A stretch of DNA of 64,000 nt from Physella acuta (taxonomy: Eukaryota; Mollusca; Gastropoda; Physidae): positions 245,001 through 309,000 of the forward strand of contig NW_026732380.1 in NCBI RefSeq assembly GCF_028476545.1, given 5' to 3'. Every line of letters begins with the position of its first letter. Positions within the stretch are counted from its first letter, which is position 1. A program made the position numbers and the translations under genes. Below the pieces are notes generated by a model. That model made no database searches and was not told the origin of the DNA. It worked only from the letters and a program-made list of their open reading frames with translations. This document shows positions 1 through 11,497 of the stretch, piece after piece.

Positions 1-368
1 CACTATGTAAATCTGACAGGGAGATCAGTAAAGAGAATATCAAATCTCAAAACACAACAACACAATATTCAAGATATACCACAACCAATAGAATGAGCTG
101 GACTAGCAGCCAAAACAAGGGAGTGAATTAGGGCTGGGGTTTAAAGAGCAGATAACCAGGGTGGGAAGACAACTCATTTTGTTATCACAAATAAATGCCG
201 AGTAAAAGAGAGGTTTCTCCACAATGTACTTGGAAAATATTACATTCCTTCAGAGTTCAACAACATCACAGATACGTGTAACTGTTAAAAGTGTATACAA
301 TCTAGTCTACTAAATGTACAGCAATATTCGTCTAGCCGCACCATCAAACTGTATATAGCCTGGAGTCA
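1..368. other. Unique non-coding stretch
   Basis: AT-rich single-copy sequence with no open frame worth calling and no clear splice or promoter signals. Confidence 0.6.
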
Positions 369-876
369 TCATCATAATATCCACACCCCTTAACAAAGTA
401 CATCATAATATCTACACCCCCTAACAAAGTACATCATAATATCCACAACCCCTAACAAAGTACACCATAATATCCACACCCCCTAACAAAGTAGGCCTAC
501 ATCATAATATCCACACCCCCTAACAAAGTACACCATAATATCCACACCCCCTAACAAAGTACATCATAATATCCACACCCCCTAACAAAGTACATCATAA
601 TATCCACACCCCCTAACAAAGTACATCATAATATCCACACCCCCTAACAAAGTACATCATAATATCCACACCCCCTAACAAAGTACATCATAATATCCAC
701 ACTCCTAACAAAGTACATCATAATATCCACACCCCCTAACAAAGTACATCATAATATCCACACTCCTAACAAAGTACATCATAATATCCACACCCCCTAA
801 CAAAGTACACCATAATATCCACACCCCCTAACAAAGTACACCATAATATCCACACCCCTAACAAAGTACACCAAAC
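369..876. repeat. 31-bp minisatellite
   Basis: About 16 head-to-tail copies of a 31-base unit built around 'catcataatatccaca' and 'ccccctaacaaagta'. Copies differ mainly in the length of the C run and in 'catcat' versus 'caccat'. Confidence 0.95.
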
Positions 877-1154
877 CGTATGTCAGAAGACAAGGTCCAA
901 CCTTGCCGAGTTACAATAAGGCAATACACATGAAGCCTCAGCTTATCTGGCCAATAAAACAATAGCAGTTACAACCTTTGAACCCAGTAGACTCAATCAC
1001 AAGTAAATTCTAATTGCTTCTATAGTTCTCAGTTCAATCATTAAATGCGCATAAATTTCACCTTGCATATTCATCAACTTACACACACATATACACACAT
1101 AATATATATATGCATATATATGTATATACTCATATATACATATATATATATGTA

Positions 1155-1230
<76 letters not shown>

Positions 1231-1267
1231 TTATATTTATATTTATATTTATTATATAATATATATT

Positions 1268-1314
<47 letters not shown>

Positions 1315-1691
1315 TTAAGAGAATATTTTTTTACTGACATTTCAGCACTTAGATGTTCTGTGTGTTTATTTTTTATCGTACATTACAATTCTATCGGCCG
1401 GGCTATGTGAAGTTCTACCAACTAAACCTTAGATCTCGTACATAACTAACAAGACGGGCCCGTAGAAACACAAAGGGAAATCACATGAGACTAGCCTCTA
1501 GCAAAACCACCGGTCACGATAGAATCTACGTCTGTCCCACTCAAGAATGTAATGAAACTTGTTAGCAATCAAAGGGGTAATCAGATACAGGATAATCGGG
1601 GATTAGAAGAATATAATCCGCACGTTCGAATACATTTGCATGCTGTACATCTGTACATAGCTCGTTTTATTGAGCGGTTCTCGTACTGTGA
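877..1691. repeat. AT microsatellite in unique sequence
   Basis: A (TA)n tract with TTTATA interruptions fills about 1081-1313. The rest (877-1080 and 1314-1691) is unique non-coding sequence in which nothing was recognised. Confidence 0.85.
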
Positions 1692-2115
1692 CTTCACTAC
1701 ACATATGGGGATTGACCAGTGACCCTACTACACATAAAGACTGACCAATGGCCCTACTACACATGGAGACTGACCAGTGACCCTACTACACATGGGGACT
1801 GACCAGTGACCCTCTTACACATGGGGGCTGACCAGTGACCCTACTACACATTTGGACTGACCAGTGACCCTACTACACATTTGGACTGATCAGTCACTCT
1901 ACTACACATGGAGACTGACCAGTGACCCTACTACACATGGGGACTGACCAGTGACCCAACTACACATGGGGACTGACCAGTGACCCTACTACACATGGGG
2001 ACTGACCAGTGACCCTACTACACATGGGGACTGACCAGTGCCCCTACTACACATTTGGACTGACCAGTGACCCTACTACACATGGGGACTGACCAGTGAC
2101 CCTCTTACACACAAG
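1692..2115. repeat. 29-bp minisatellite
   Basis: About 14 copies of a 29-base unit containing 'ctacacatggggactgacc'. The last copies decay into 'cacacaagaagagtgacc'. It ends about 300 bases upstream of the first defensin-like gene's TATA box. Confidence 0.93.
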
Positions 2116-2416
2116 AAGAGTGACCTATTACACACATGGGGAATGAGTCAAAAAGGAATAGGTAGAACAGTGATCCTCCAACACACATGTTGTATTGCTA
2201 CTATTTACTAATCTCGACGGTTTTATAAAACTGAGAAACACGATCTTACAAAGCCTATCTAATAAAGCAATAATCGTTTAATGCTTTTGATTGTCACATT
2301 ATTGGGTCCATAAATTAAAAAAAAATATAAGAACCGCTGAGAATTTTATCCAAGTCAACCAAACTTGTGTCAATCTGTGTAAGAATTTGGTGTCGGTGAA
2401 TCAGATAAGACACCGG

Positions 2417-2423
2417 TATATAA
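2417..2423 (+). promoter_or_regulatory. TATA box of defensin-like gene 1
   Basis: TATATAA lies 92 bases before the chosen ATG at 2509, so transcription would start near 2447. It is a plausible core promoter by position and sequence only. Confidence 0.5.
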
Positions 2424-2508
2424 CTTGTGGTTCACACATAAGACAAATCCGTGCCAGTTCATTACAGGGATGTTCATGTGTTGATTGTGTTCATCGACGC
2501 TCCAGAAG

Positions 2509-5284
2509 ATGAAGTGTTCATATGGAATAAAGTTCACATGGATTACGGCGTGTTTTCTTGTATTCCAGCTAGTCAGCACCGTCTTGCCTGAAGTTGTAGT
2601 TCCTATTGTCAGGAAAACCCCGTTGTTCAGAGCACCAACCATGAACAATACAAACCCCAACGCCCCGCCTTTTATGAACGCTCCTCCCATCATGAACCCG
2701 CCTCCGTTCATGAACCCGCCTCCGTTTATGCTGCCTCCGAATATGAACGATCCTTTTCTCAACGGCCCAAATCAGATGCCTCCATTCATGAACCCTCCTC
2801 CATTCATGAACCCTCCTCCGTTTTTCAACCCGATGGATCCAAATGCTCCTCCTTTCATAAACCCTCCCTCTCTCATGAACGCCCCTCCTTTTATAAACGC
2901 CCCGTTCATGAACGCCCCGTTCCCGAACTCCCCAAACGGGCCATTTCCCATGGTTCCTGTACCCCCACCCCCACAAACGACCCTCACACCTGTCGTCCTC
3001 AAGAGAATCCCATTCCCCAGCACGTCCCCAAGTATGGCCGCCATCCCACGGTCACCCTCAAACAACCCACCCTCCCCTAGATCTCCTTCCAGAACTTTCG
3101 ACACCATAGACACCGCCATCCTCCTCTCCCCGGGAAAACCCGACCCCGCCCCTAGAACCACCACCAGGAAAGCCACCCCAGCGCCAGTCTTTGACGACCC
3201 AGCCTTTGACGAGCCAGTCACCTTAGCTCCGAGAGCTCAGCCGCCCAGAGCTCAGGCGCCCAGAGCTCAGCCTACAGCAGCGCCGCCAATGGACGACACC
3301 GAGGACGAGGATTTGAACTTGGACGGTGTGGCCGAGGACGAACCTGAGGTCATTGACCCCATGGCTGACCGGCCTATCATGAACACGGCACCAACCCTCC
3401 TGCAGGATACCGACTCTACCTCCACGACCACCCAGGCTCCAGGGGGCTTCTTGTATGACGGCAAATGTCACTTGTAAGTGTAGTCTAACACGATACTTTA
3501 ACACGATATTTTAACACGATACTTTAACACGATATTTTAACACGATATTTTAACACAAAACTTTAACACGATATTTTAACACGATATTTTAACACGATAT
3601 TTTAACACGATATTTTAACGCGATATTTTAAGACGATACTTTAACACGATACTTTAATATGACATTTTAAAACGAAATTTTAATGCGAAATTTTAAAACG
3701 GTATTTTAACATCTATATATATATAATTATCTTCTGGGAGACGCTAGAAAACAAGCTGTAAGCGCGCTCCCTACCACCCCACCCTACATGGTCTGGTGAG
3801 CTGTGGTTCACGCTAAATGTTTACAATCATAGAGCCGGGTTTAGTGACGGCTACTAGGGGCAGATAATTTAGTTTGAAACGATTTTAAACTCAGGGGAGG
3901 TAACTAGGAGAAGGCTGGTTTCACGGGGGTGGGGGGGTGTAGGGTAGGGGTTGGGGGAAAGGAGGGTGGGGGTAGTATTGTTCTTAACGACCTGCTGATA
4001 CTGTTTTAAAGCAATTATTTTCCATGGCAGCATTGGTACTGTTGAATTCACAAATTATGAATTACTGAAAAGTAGAAAAATTAAACAACTAAATAGCGGC
4101 GTATGATATGCCGCGGGTCGGCTCGTAATACTTTAATATTATATTTTAACATTGTACTTTAACTTTAGTTTAACCCTCTTTAAATGCTGTTTTTACCTGC
4201 TACTTTACCACTATATTTTAACACGATATTCTAACATGTCGTAACATTTAATTTAACAATATATTTTGGCTATTTTAACCTTATATTTTAACACTATATT
4301 TTAACACTGTATGTTAACTCTGTATGTTAACACTAATACAGTATGTTTGAACTCCTACATTAACTCATATAAATATATTATAAAACATATTTAAAATATT
4401 CCTTAACATAACATTTTAACACTCATTTTAAATTTAAAGTCAACATTATAGCTGTGTTGTTTTCACATTGTATTTTTACACTTGAGTATAAAATTCCTTT
4501 TTTAATTATATGAACAGCTACTTATGACACGATATTTTAACATTTTACACAAAACTGTCACACATTTTTGACACGTTATTTTAGCACCTAATATTTTACA
4601 CTAAATTGACACACATTTTTGACAAGTTATTTTAGCACTTAATATTTTACCCTAAATTGTCAAAAAAAAATTCACAAGTTATTTTAGCACCTAACTTTTT
4701 ACACTAAATTGTCACAACCTATTAACACGATATTTTAACACTTATCTTCTATTTAACGTTCTATTTTAAAAACTATAAAAATTAACTAGTTTGTAACACA
4801 AAACTAAATCATCTCTAGTTTAATGGGTTAGAACTACATATCTGAAGACCTCTTGGATAGAGTAGGAAAATTCATTCCTATTTTGATTAATGCATCAGAA
4901 CTCGTTAATTACACCAAAAACTTTATAAAACTTGATACCGATGTTTATTTTTCCAATAACATAACCGTAAACTATTCCATACCCTGATGTAATCAGGTGT
5001 ACGTTTTTTGGTCCCATTACATATTCGCATATAACACGTCATTCATTTATAAACAAACACAAAAGATGCAACATGTATAATTGTATCTGTTTGCATCCCC
5101 CCTCCCCTCATCCCCCCTCCCCTCATCCCCCCACCCCCACAGGCTGAGGCTGTTCTGCGACTTTCTCGGCAAGTGCCGGCGCCGTTGTGTGAAGCGAGGG
5201 TACCAGAACGGTCAATGTAGCGTGGACGGCCCCAACTGTAACGATAGCAAGCCCTACCAGTGCAAGTGTACGCCAAAACAGTAG
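2509..5284 (+). CDS. Secreted proline-rich/CSalpha-beta defensin-like precursor (gene 1)
   Basis: Two exons are visible: 2509-3473 (donor GTAAGT) and 5143-5284 (acceptor CCCACAG), joining in phase 2 to give 368 residues. The ATG is preferred to the upstream TTG because a hydrophobic signal peptide follows it (about residues 8-26). Residues 40-160 are low-complexity PPFMN/PPPFMN repeats. Ser/Thr/Pro-rich sequence follows, then an acidic patch (DDTEDEDLNLD). The C-terminal ~55 residues carry eight cysteines: C-x6-C-x5-C-x3-C-x9-C-x6-C-x7-C-x-C. The last seven follow the mollusc/arthropod defensin order, and the middle is rich in Arg and Lys. The likely product is a secreted cationic antimicrobial-type peptide released from a long pro-region; the acidic patch may neutralise it before cleavage (inference). 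The intron is degenerate 'aacacgatatttt' repeat. Genes 2 and 3 downstream share the second-exon plan and intron phase. The exact family name is uncertain. Confidence 0.82.
2660..2950 (+). repeat. Coding minisatellite (PPPFMN repeats)
   Basis: Inside exon 1 of gene 1, an imperfect ~18-base unit such as 'aaccctcctccattcatg' recurs and encodes N-P-P-P-F-M. The unit is a multiple of three, so copy changes keep the frame. This part of the pro-region probably grew by tandem duplication. Confidence 0.8.
3486..3715. repeat. 13-bp minisatellite in intron of gene 1
   Basis: About 16 copies of 'aacacgatatttt' and variants begin 12 bases after the splice donor. Decayed copies of the same motif (ttttaacac, tattttagcac) recur across the intron to about 4750, so most of this intron seems to derive from one old array. 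Confidence 0.88.
3716..5142 (+). other. Rest of intron of gene 1
   Basis: AT-rich intron sequence with decayed copies of the 13-base repeat, a G-rich patch near 3930-3980, and a pyrimidine-rich (cccctcat)n tract that leads into the acceptor at 5141-5142. No separate gene was recognised. Confidence 0.7.
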
Positions 5285-5527
5285 GCCAGTGGCCAGGGAG
5301 TCAAGGGCCAAGTGGCCCGTGAGTCAAGGGCCATGTAGCTGGGGTACAGTGTTCAAGTGGCGTAATGTTTCAAATTTGGTCAAAACAAATCAAAAAAGTT
5401 AAAACAAGTCTAAATAAGTCTATGCCCAGCACAAAGATTCGACTTTTAATCAGTTGTTTGTTGTTTTGTTTTCATATTTTTGAGGCTATTTCGATCCCCA
5501 ATATAATGGGATTAATCAATCAATAGA

Positions 5528-5533
5528 AATAAA
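5528..5533 (+). terminator. Polyadenylation signal of gene 1
   Basis: AATAAA lies 244 bases after the TAG stop codon, which makes a reasonable 3' UTR. Gene 2 has its AATAAA at almost the same distance (251 bases). Confidence 0.6.
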
Positions 5534-6272
5534 CTCATAGAGTCGTGGTGTTAATTAATATTTGATTCTTTAATTAAATGTTTTAATTGCTATACCCAGC
5601 TAGCTTCCAGTGGTGCGGTTAATTTTTAAAAAAAGATTATTATTGTTCTTTGTAAAAATAATATTCAACGGTTTAGTAATTATTATTTCAAGCAAACAGT
5701 TGCCAATGTATAATAAATATAATTTGTAATTGAATACCAAGTAAATTTATAATTTAAAAAATAATTGTTTGAAATCGATATTACGGCTTATATTTTCTTA
5801 TTATAAACTTTGTTTCAATATATTTGTAAACGCACAAGAATCAACGTCGTCAAATCTTTAAGACGACTGAAGAGGAATGTTTGAAGGATGCGACATAATG
5901 CTAGTATTAAAAGCTACAAGAATTTAAAAATTGGTTATTTTAAATACATGCGCTAACGAGAAATACGTAATTGGTGAATTTTAAATAAAATTGATTTTCT
6001 TTTTTTTTTTGATCGCGTAAAAACCTCAAAACCAAATAATAAGGAAATAATCTCTATACAATTGTACGACTAAATGTTGATGTATTTTTTAAATAATTAA
6101 ACCTAAATTTACAAGGTTGATTAGTTCTGTTTTAATTATAGCTAACTTAACCGTGTTTGAAAAAAATGTTCATGCACTACATATTTTGTTTTTCGTAAAA
6201 CTTGTTTGTCAAAACTTTTCAAGAAATACCAATGTTGCGACCCTACAAGCCCTACAATGACAATGTCCTTAG
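5534..6272. other. AT-rich unique intergenic stretch
   Basis: Very AT-rich sequence between gene 1 and the 8-base satellite. No gene, splice signal or repeat was recognised. Confidence 0.6.
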
Positions 6273-6325
6273 CAGAGGCGTCGTGAGGAGGGGGCGGGGT
6301 GTGACACCCGACCTCACGACGCCAG
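6273..6325. mobile_element. Deleted remnant of the 'gcgtagcgagg' MITE
   Basis: A 12-base inverted repeat (GGCGTCGTGAGG / CCTCACGACGCC) encloses a short spacer. The inner 'tgacacccgacctc' also occurs just inside the right end of the full MITE at 12151-12470. It looks like both ends of that element with the middle lost. No clear target duplication was found. Confidence 0.5.
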
Positions 6326-6387
6326 ATCGCACAGGGTGACGATGTTTCGGTCTGTGCAGGTCAAACAGAGCTCAGCTGTTTTATTTG

Positions 6388-7176
6388 TCACGCTGTCACA
6401 CTGTCACGCTGTCATACCACCACACTGCCACACTGTCACACTTTCACACTTTCACACTGTCACACTGTCACACCATCACACTGTCACACGGCCACACTGT
6501 CACACTGTCACACTGTCAAACTGTCACACAGTCACACTTTCACACTGTCACACTGTCACACTGTCACACTGTCACACTGTCATACTGTCACACTGTCACA
6601 CCATCACACCGTCACACTGTCACACTGTCACACTGTCACACCATCACACCATCACACTGTCACACTTTCACACCATCACACCATCACACCGTCAAGCTGT
6701 CATGCTGTCACACTGTCACACTGTCACACTGTCACACTGTCACACTGTCACACTGTCACACCATCACACTGTCACACGGCCACACTGTCACACTGTCACA
6801 CTGTCAAACTGTCACACAGTCACACTTTCACACAGCCACACTGTCACACTGTTACACTGTCACACTGTCACACTGTCATACTGTCACACTGTCACACTGT
6901 CACACCATCACACCGTCACACTGTCACACCATCACACCATCACACTGTCACACTTTCACACCATCACACCATCACACCGTCAAGCTGTCACGCTGTCACG
7001 CTGTCACACTGTCACACTGTCACACCGTCACACTGTCACACTGTCACACTGTCACACTGTCACACTGTCACACTGTCACACTGTCACACTGTCACACTGT
7101 CACACTGTCACACTGTCACACTGTCACACTGTCACACTGTCACACTGTCACACTGTCACACTGTCACACTGTCACA
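6388..7176. repeat. 8-bp satellite (CACTGTCA)n
   Basis: About 100 copies of an 8-base unit with scattered variants (caccatca, cactttca, cacggcca). A long block of variants appears twice (about 6470-6710 and 6765-7000), which points to a duplication inside the array. It ends about 420 bases before the ATG of gene 2. Confidence 0.95.
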
Positions 7177-7229
7177 CAAGAAAAAAGCGTGTGGTCACAT
7201 TTGTTTCTTGATCTGATAAACAAGCCTGA

Positions 7230-7465
7230 TCAGACACACACACAAACACTTAAACAACCACCCACACACTTACACAAACACATACACACACAATCTACAC
7301 CTGATAAGCAAGTCTAACCACACACACAGACACACACACAACATTTTTATAAGCAACCGGTTCCCACACACACACAAACACATAGTATACAATCTACACA
7401 TCAATCCTCCCACACACAGACACACACACTTCAACCACCCCACACACATAACACACACACATACT
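7230..7465. repeat. CA-rich simple repeat
   Basis: Imperfect (CA)n with 'acacacacaaacac' and repeated 'atacacaatctacac' pieces, upstream of gene 2. Confidence 0.8.
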
Positions 7466-7595
7466 TATCCCCTAAGTAATCAGTATAGCCTTACATCGGA
7501 ACATCGACTCGCCTAATTGTAATCAACTTTAATTAACCCACTACACACCTGCTGACCAGCGTGTCACCAACTGTGTACCACGGGACAACAACAAC

Positions 7596-10107
7596 ATGAG
7601 GGTCGCACTCGTTAGCCTCGTTTTCATTCTGATGACGTCACTGCTTCCACCCACCCAGTGCGGCTACTGGTCCCGACCTACGGGCCGATGCTACAAGTGA
7701 GTACTCACGTTTGTCTGCAGTCTGTGTTTTTGTGGTTATGTGTTTCTGTGGTTGTGTGGTTGTGTGGTTGTGTGGTTGTGTGGTTGTGTGGTTGTGTGGT
7801 TGTGTGGTTCTGTGGTTCTGTGGTTGTGTGGTTGTGTGGTTGTGTGGTTGTGTGGTTCTGTGGTTGTGTGGTTGTGTGGTTGTGTGGTTGTGTGGTTGTG
7901 TGGTTCTGTGGTTCTGTGGTTCTGTGGTTCTGTGGTTGTGTGGTTGTGTGGTTGTGTGGTTGTGTGGTTCTGTAGTTCTGTAGTTCTGTGGTTCTATAGT
8001 TCTGTAGTTCTGTAGTTCTGTAGTTCTGTGGTTCTGTAGTTCTGTAGTTCTGTAGTTCTGTAGTTCTGTAGTTCTGTGGTTCTATAGTTCTGTAGTTCTG
8101 TAGTTATGTGGTTCTAATCGTCTGCACTGTTTAAACCCAGGACTTTGATACGACACACTTCCACACGTCGTTATTTCATGTAATACAAAACTAGACCTAG
8201 CCTCGAGTTTAATGAACGCGCCTTAAAACTATGGCGTAAAGCAACCCACCACCCCTCCCCCACATCCCACATCCCACAAGATGACGTTATTTGAGACACG
8301 TTGTGGAGTCTGGCTCTCGAAGGTTAGGGTGAAGGTTGAATTTATCGTTAACATCATTGGGGGTCGTGGTGAATTAAGGGAGGGAGAGGTTAAAATCACG
8401 TGTCCGTCCCGTCCCCCCTCCCCCCTCGAATTTTACAATTTTCTATGGCAAATATTCTAATACGATTCTTGTTAAAATTAAATAACACTGAGCTTGCTTG
8501 CTTTCTTTTAATTTAGTACCAGTTTAGTACAAATTAGTTACAATTTGTTTCTAACATTTTAAAAAAATATGTTAAAATGTTTAAATCTAAGGGTATAGTT
8601 CAGCGTTAGGTTGATGGAAAAATAGAGTTTAAAAAGGAGGAAAGATTCAGCAACTAAGTTTTTAAACTTCTTTTCTAAAACAACGACAAGTATCGAGATA
8701 ACCCGATTGCTAATAATCACAGTCAAACTCAAGTCAGTAGACTCCAGCTCTACTACTCGACCACCTCCTTCTCTGTAGGCTCAAAATACTCTCGTGACCA
8801 ACGGCTAAAAGTAATTAATTAGCGATTGATCTTAAGTAATTAAAACACGCGACCCATGGAGCCAAACCTTGTCTATGATGTTACCAATACTATAAATAGA
8901 TTATCTTCAAGATGTCGGCCAATGAAAAGTAAGGTCAGTTGACTGAATATTGTCAATGAGGTAAAGGTTAGGGTTCAACAACGCTGAATTCAACTGTCAA
9001 GGTTAGGGTTCAACAAGTCTCAATTCAACTTCTCCTCCAATTGAAATTTATATCATAAAATTTGTATTGACTTGAAAGCGTCAGACTATGACAACAATGC
9101 AGCTTCCCGTTGATGCTTCAGTTTAAGAAGGACATGGCGCTTAGGTTGAAGTTGTTTGGGTTTATATATTCAACGATACTAGCTATACGATTATCTTACT
9201 GACGATACCACCAACACGACTACACAACTGACGATACCAGCCATACGACTACAAAGTTGACGATACCACCCACACGACTACACACTTGACGATACCACCA
9301 ACACGACTACACAACTAACGATACCACCAACACGACTACACAACTAACGATACCACCAACACGACTACACAGCTGAAGATACCACCAACACAACTACACA
9401 AGTAACGATACCACCAACACGACTACAAAGCTGACGATACCACCAACACGACTACACAACTGACGATACCAGCCATACGACTACAAAGCTGACGATGACA
9501 GCAATCCGACTACACAACTGACGATACCACCAACACGACTACTCAGCTGACGATACCACCAACACGACTAAACCACTCACGATACCACCAACACGACTAA
9601 ACAACTCACGATACCACCAACACGATTACACAACTGACGATACCAGCCATACGCCTACACAACTAACGATACCACCAACACGACTACACAGCTGAAGATA
9701 CCACCAACACTACTACACAAGTAACGATACCACCAACACGACTACAAAGCTGACGATACCACCAACACGACTACACAACTGACGATACCACCAACACGAC
9801 TACAAAGCTGACGATACCACCAACACGACTACACAACTGACGATACCAACACGACTACAAAGCTGACGATGACAGCAATCCGACTACACAACTGACGATA
9901 CCACCAACACGATTACACATCTGACGATACCACCAACACGATTACACGGCTATCACTGACGAGCCCCCATTGACCTCTGTCCACAGGAGCAGATCCAGGT
10001 GTGAGATAGAGACCAGATGTAAGCATGTCTGTAAGTATGGCGGGAGCTGTTCCAGACTAAGCCTCTTCTGCTCGGGGTACAAGCAATTCCGATGTCGTTG
10101 TGATTAA
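7596..10107 (+). CDS. CSalpha-beta defensin-like peptide precursor (gene 2)
   Basis: Exon 1 is 7596-7696 (donor GTGAGT) and exon 2 is 9987-10107 (acceptor TCCACAG). They join in phase 2 and give a 73-residue precursor. Residues 1-20 form a signal peptide (MRVALVSLVFILMTSLLPPT), so cleavage near Gln21/Cys22 would leave a mature peptide of about 50 residues. Its defensin region reads C-x6-C-x5-C-x3-C-x5-C-x6-C-x7-C-x-C and ends CRCD. The C-x3-C and C-x-C pairs are the CSalpha-beta signature, and the rest agrees with mussel-type defensins except that the eighth cysteine sits before the core. Cys22 near the cleavage site would be a ninth. The likely role is a secreted antimicrobial or immune effector; a toxin-like role cannot be excluded. 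The intron holds an 8-base and a 29-base minisatellite. AATAAA lies 251 bases past the stop. Confidence 0.88.
7722..8112. repeat. 8-bp minisatellite (GTGGTTGT)n in intron of gene 2
   Basis: About 49 copies starting shortly after the splice donor. The array drifts from 'gtggttgt' through 'gtggttct' to 'gtagttct' from left to right, a gradient of variants along the array. Confidence 0.95.
8113..9169 (+). other. Unique middle of intron of gene 2
   Basis: Single-copy intron sequence with a short C-rich patch (about 8247-8275 and 8405-8425) and a duplicated 'aaggttagggttcaacaa' phrase at about 8965-9017. No exon was recognised. Confidence 0.65.
9170..9955. repeat. 29-bp minisatellite ending at the splice acceptor of gene 2
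   Basis: About 27 copies of a 29-base unit containing 'acgataccaccaacacgac'. The last copy stops about 30 bases before the exon 2 acceptor. Some copies carry blocks of shared variants (ccagccatacga, gacagcaatccga), a sign of local duplication. Confidence 0.95.
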
Positions 10108-10357
10108 TTAGATTTGTGGAATGTCGCTGTGACAACTTGTGACAATGTCAATGTGACATCTGAATTTGTGACAAGATTCGCTAAAGCCTTCTCAACATTT
10201 TTTTCAAAATATTTCGTAACAAAAAATCTTTACTATCTCAGGCTTAAACAAGCAAGTACTAAAATGGCAGGATTACTTGTTGATGTAAGCAAGTAATCTT
10301 GTAATCATGTAATTTTGTAATCATACTCTGTTGTGATTGTGTAGATTCTAAAACATT

Positions 10358-10363
10358 AATAAA
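10358..10363 (+). terminator. Polyadenylation signal of gene 2
   Basis: AATAAA lies 251 bases after the TAA stop codon of gene 2. Confidence 0.6.
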
Positions 10364-10498
10364 CAGCAAAAAAAAATCCAAAGAAATTAAGTAAAAAATG
10401 TATTGTTGCATTATTTTAGCTTGTTCTTCATTGATTTAACTTTTCCTAAATGTCATCCCAGAATTCGTGACGACAAAATGGGCTGGTAACGAAATTTA

Positions 10499-10728
10499 GT
10501 GGGGCTTTTTTATGGCTTTTGTAGGGCTTTTGTGGTGCTTTTGTAGGGCTTTTGTAGGGCTTTTGTGGTGCTTTTGTGGGGCTTTTGTAGTGTTTTTGTG
10601 GGGCTTTTGTAGGGCTTTTGTAGTGCTTTTGTAGGGCTTTTGTAGGGCTTTTGTATGGCTTTTAAAGGGCTTTTGTAGACTTTTGTAGGGCTTTTTTAGA
10701 CTTTTGTAGGGCTTTTGTAGGGCTATTA
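10499..10728. repeat. 11-bp minisatellite (GGCTTTTGTAG)n
   Basis: About 20 copies of 'ggcttttgtag' with variants (gtgcttttgtg, gacttttgtag). It sits between the 3' end of gene 2 and gene 3. Confidence 0.93.
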
Positions 10729-11119
10729 CAGAGATGGGGTTCAGATACCTGCTTGTTAGTATGACATCTCGTCGATATTTGAATATATAACCTGATAAAC
10801 TGTCAATTTTTAACGTAACCAGATCATCTGAAACACGGAGGCCCCTACAAATCTCAAGCTAAAACTTCTAGTACCCAACACGAGAGAAACAAAATGCAGA
10901 TTTAGGCTGCAATTATCCACATAGAAAACATTCAGGTTGTTTGATTTAAAAATAAAGTACGCCCACCAAATGGTTAAAAACTTTCCGGTAAAGATTTGTA
11001 TCGATATCTCCATCTCAGAGAATGTGGCTAACGGCATCTTGATAGCAATGACAAGCAGGTAGAAAATTAGATCCAACAATGTGGTTTATTGTTAAATAGA
11101 CTCAGCCTTCACAGTTTCA
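10729..11119. other. Unique intergenic stretch
   Basis: Single-copy sequence. The - strand is open for 89 codons (11079 to 10810) with hydrophobic stretches, but no family was recognised and no splice support seen, so no gene is called. Confidence 0.5.
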
Positions 11120-11210
11120 CAGACACACATGTAACACACACGACACACACACCACACACACACCCCACACACACATATATACACACACCACAGAGAGAGA
11201 GAGAGAGGCT
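11120..11210. repeat. CA/GA microsatellite
   Basis: (CA)n-rich tract followed by a short (GA)n tract, upstream of gene 3. Confidence 0.85.
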
Positions 11211-11345
11211 CATAAACAGCATCACCGCAAGTAAACAAGTCAAGATGGCTAAAACATCGATGCGTCTACCTGTAATTACTGACCAAATTCTAATTAATTT
11301 GAAAACAACCAATTAAACTTTAGACACGGGGAGATTACAAGGTGT

Positions 11346-11352
11346 TATAAAA
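11346..11352 (+). promoter_or_regulatory. TATA box of gene 3
   Basis: TATAAAA lies 60 bases before the ATG at 11412, giving a predicted start site near 11377. Between them is a C run of 14. Confidence 0.6.
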
Positions 11353-11497
11353 TGTTGAAGTTATCCCCCCCCCCCCCCACACCTCACTGTGTGATTACTC
11401 CCAGAAACAACATGAGGGTCGCTCTCGGCTGCCTCGTTTTCATTCTTATGACGTCACTGTTCCCACCTACCCATGGTCAAGTGGGCAAGTGTTACAG

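Noticed and set aside
5043-5311. Overlapping - strand frames over exon 2 of gene 1
   Set aside because: They are shadows; only the + strand has the cysteine pattern, the acceptor and the matching phase.
6336-7317. Histidine/threonine-rich frames of about 300 codons
   Set aside because: Products of the 8-base CACTGTCA array, open in more than one frame.
7620-7650. CRE (TGACGTCA) in exon 1 of gene 2, also in gene 3
   Set aside because: It encodes M-T-S of the conserved signal peptide, so its conservation is explained by coding.
10810-11079. 89-codon - strand frame with hydrophobic stretches, possible membrane protein
   Set aside because: No family recognised, no splice sites, no promoter, and it lies between two gene ends; chance is sufficient.
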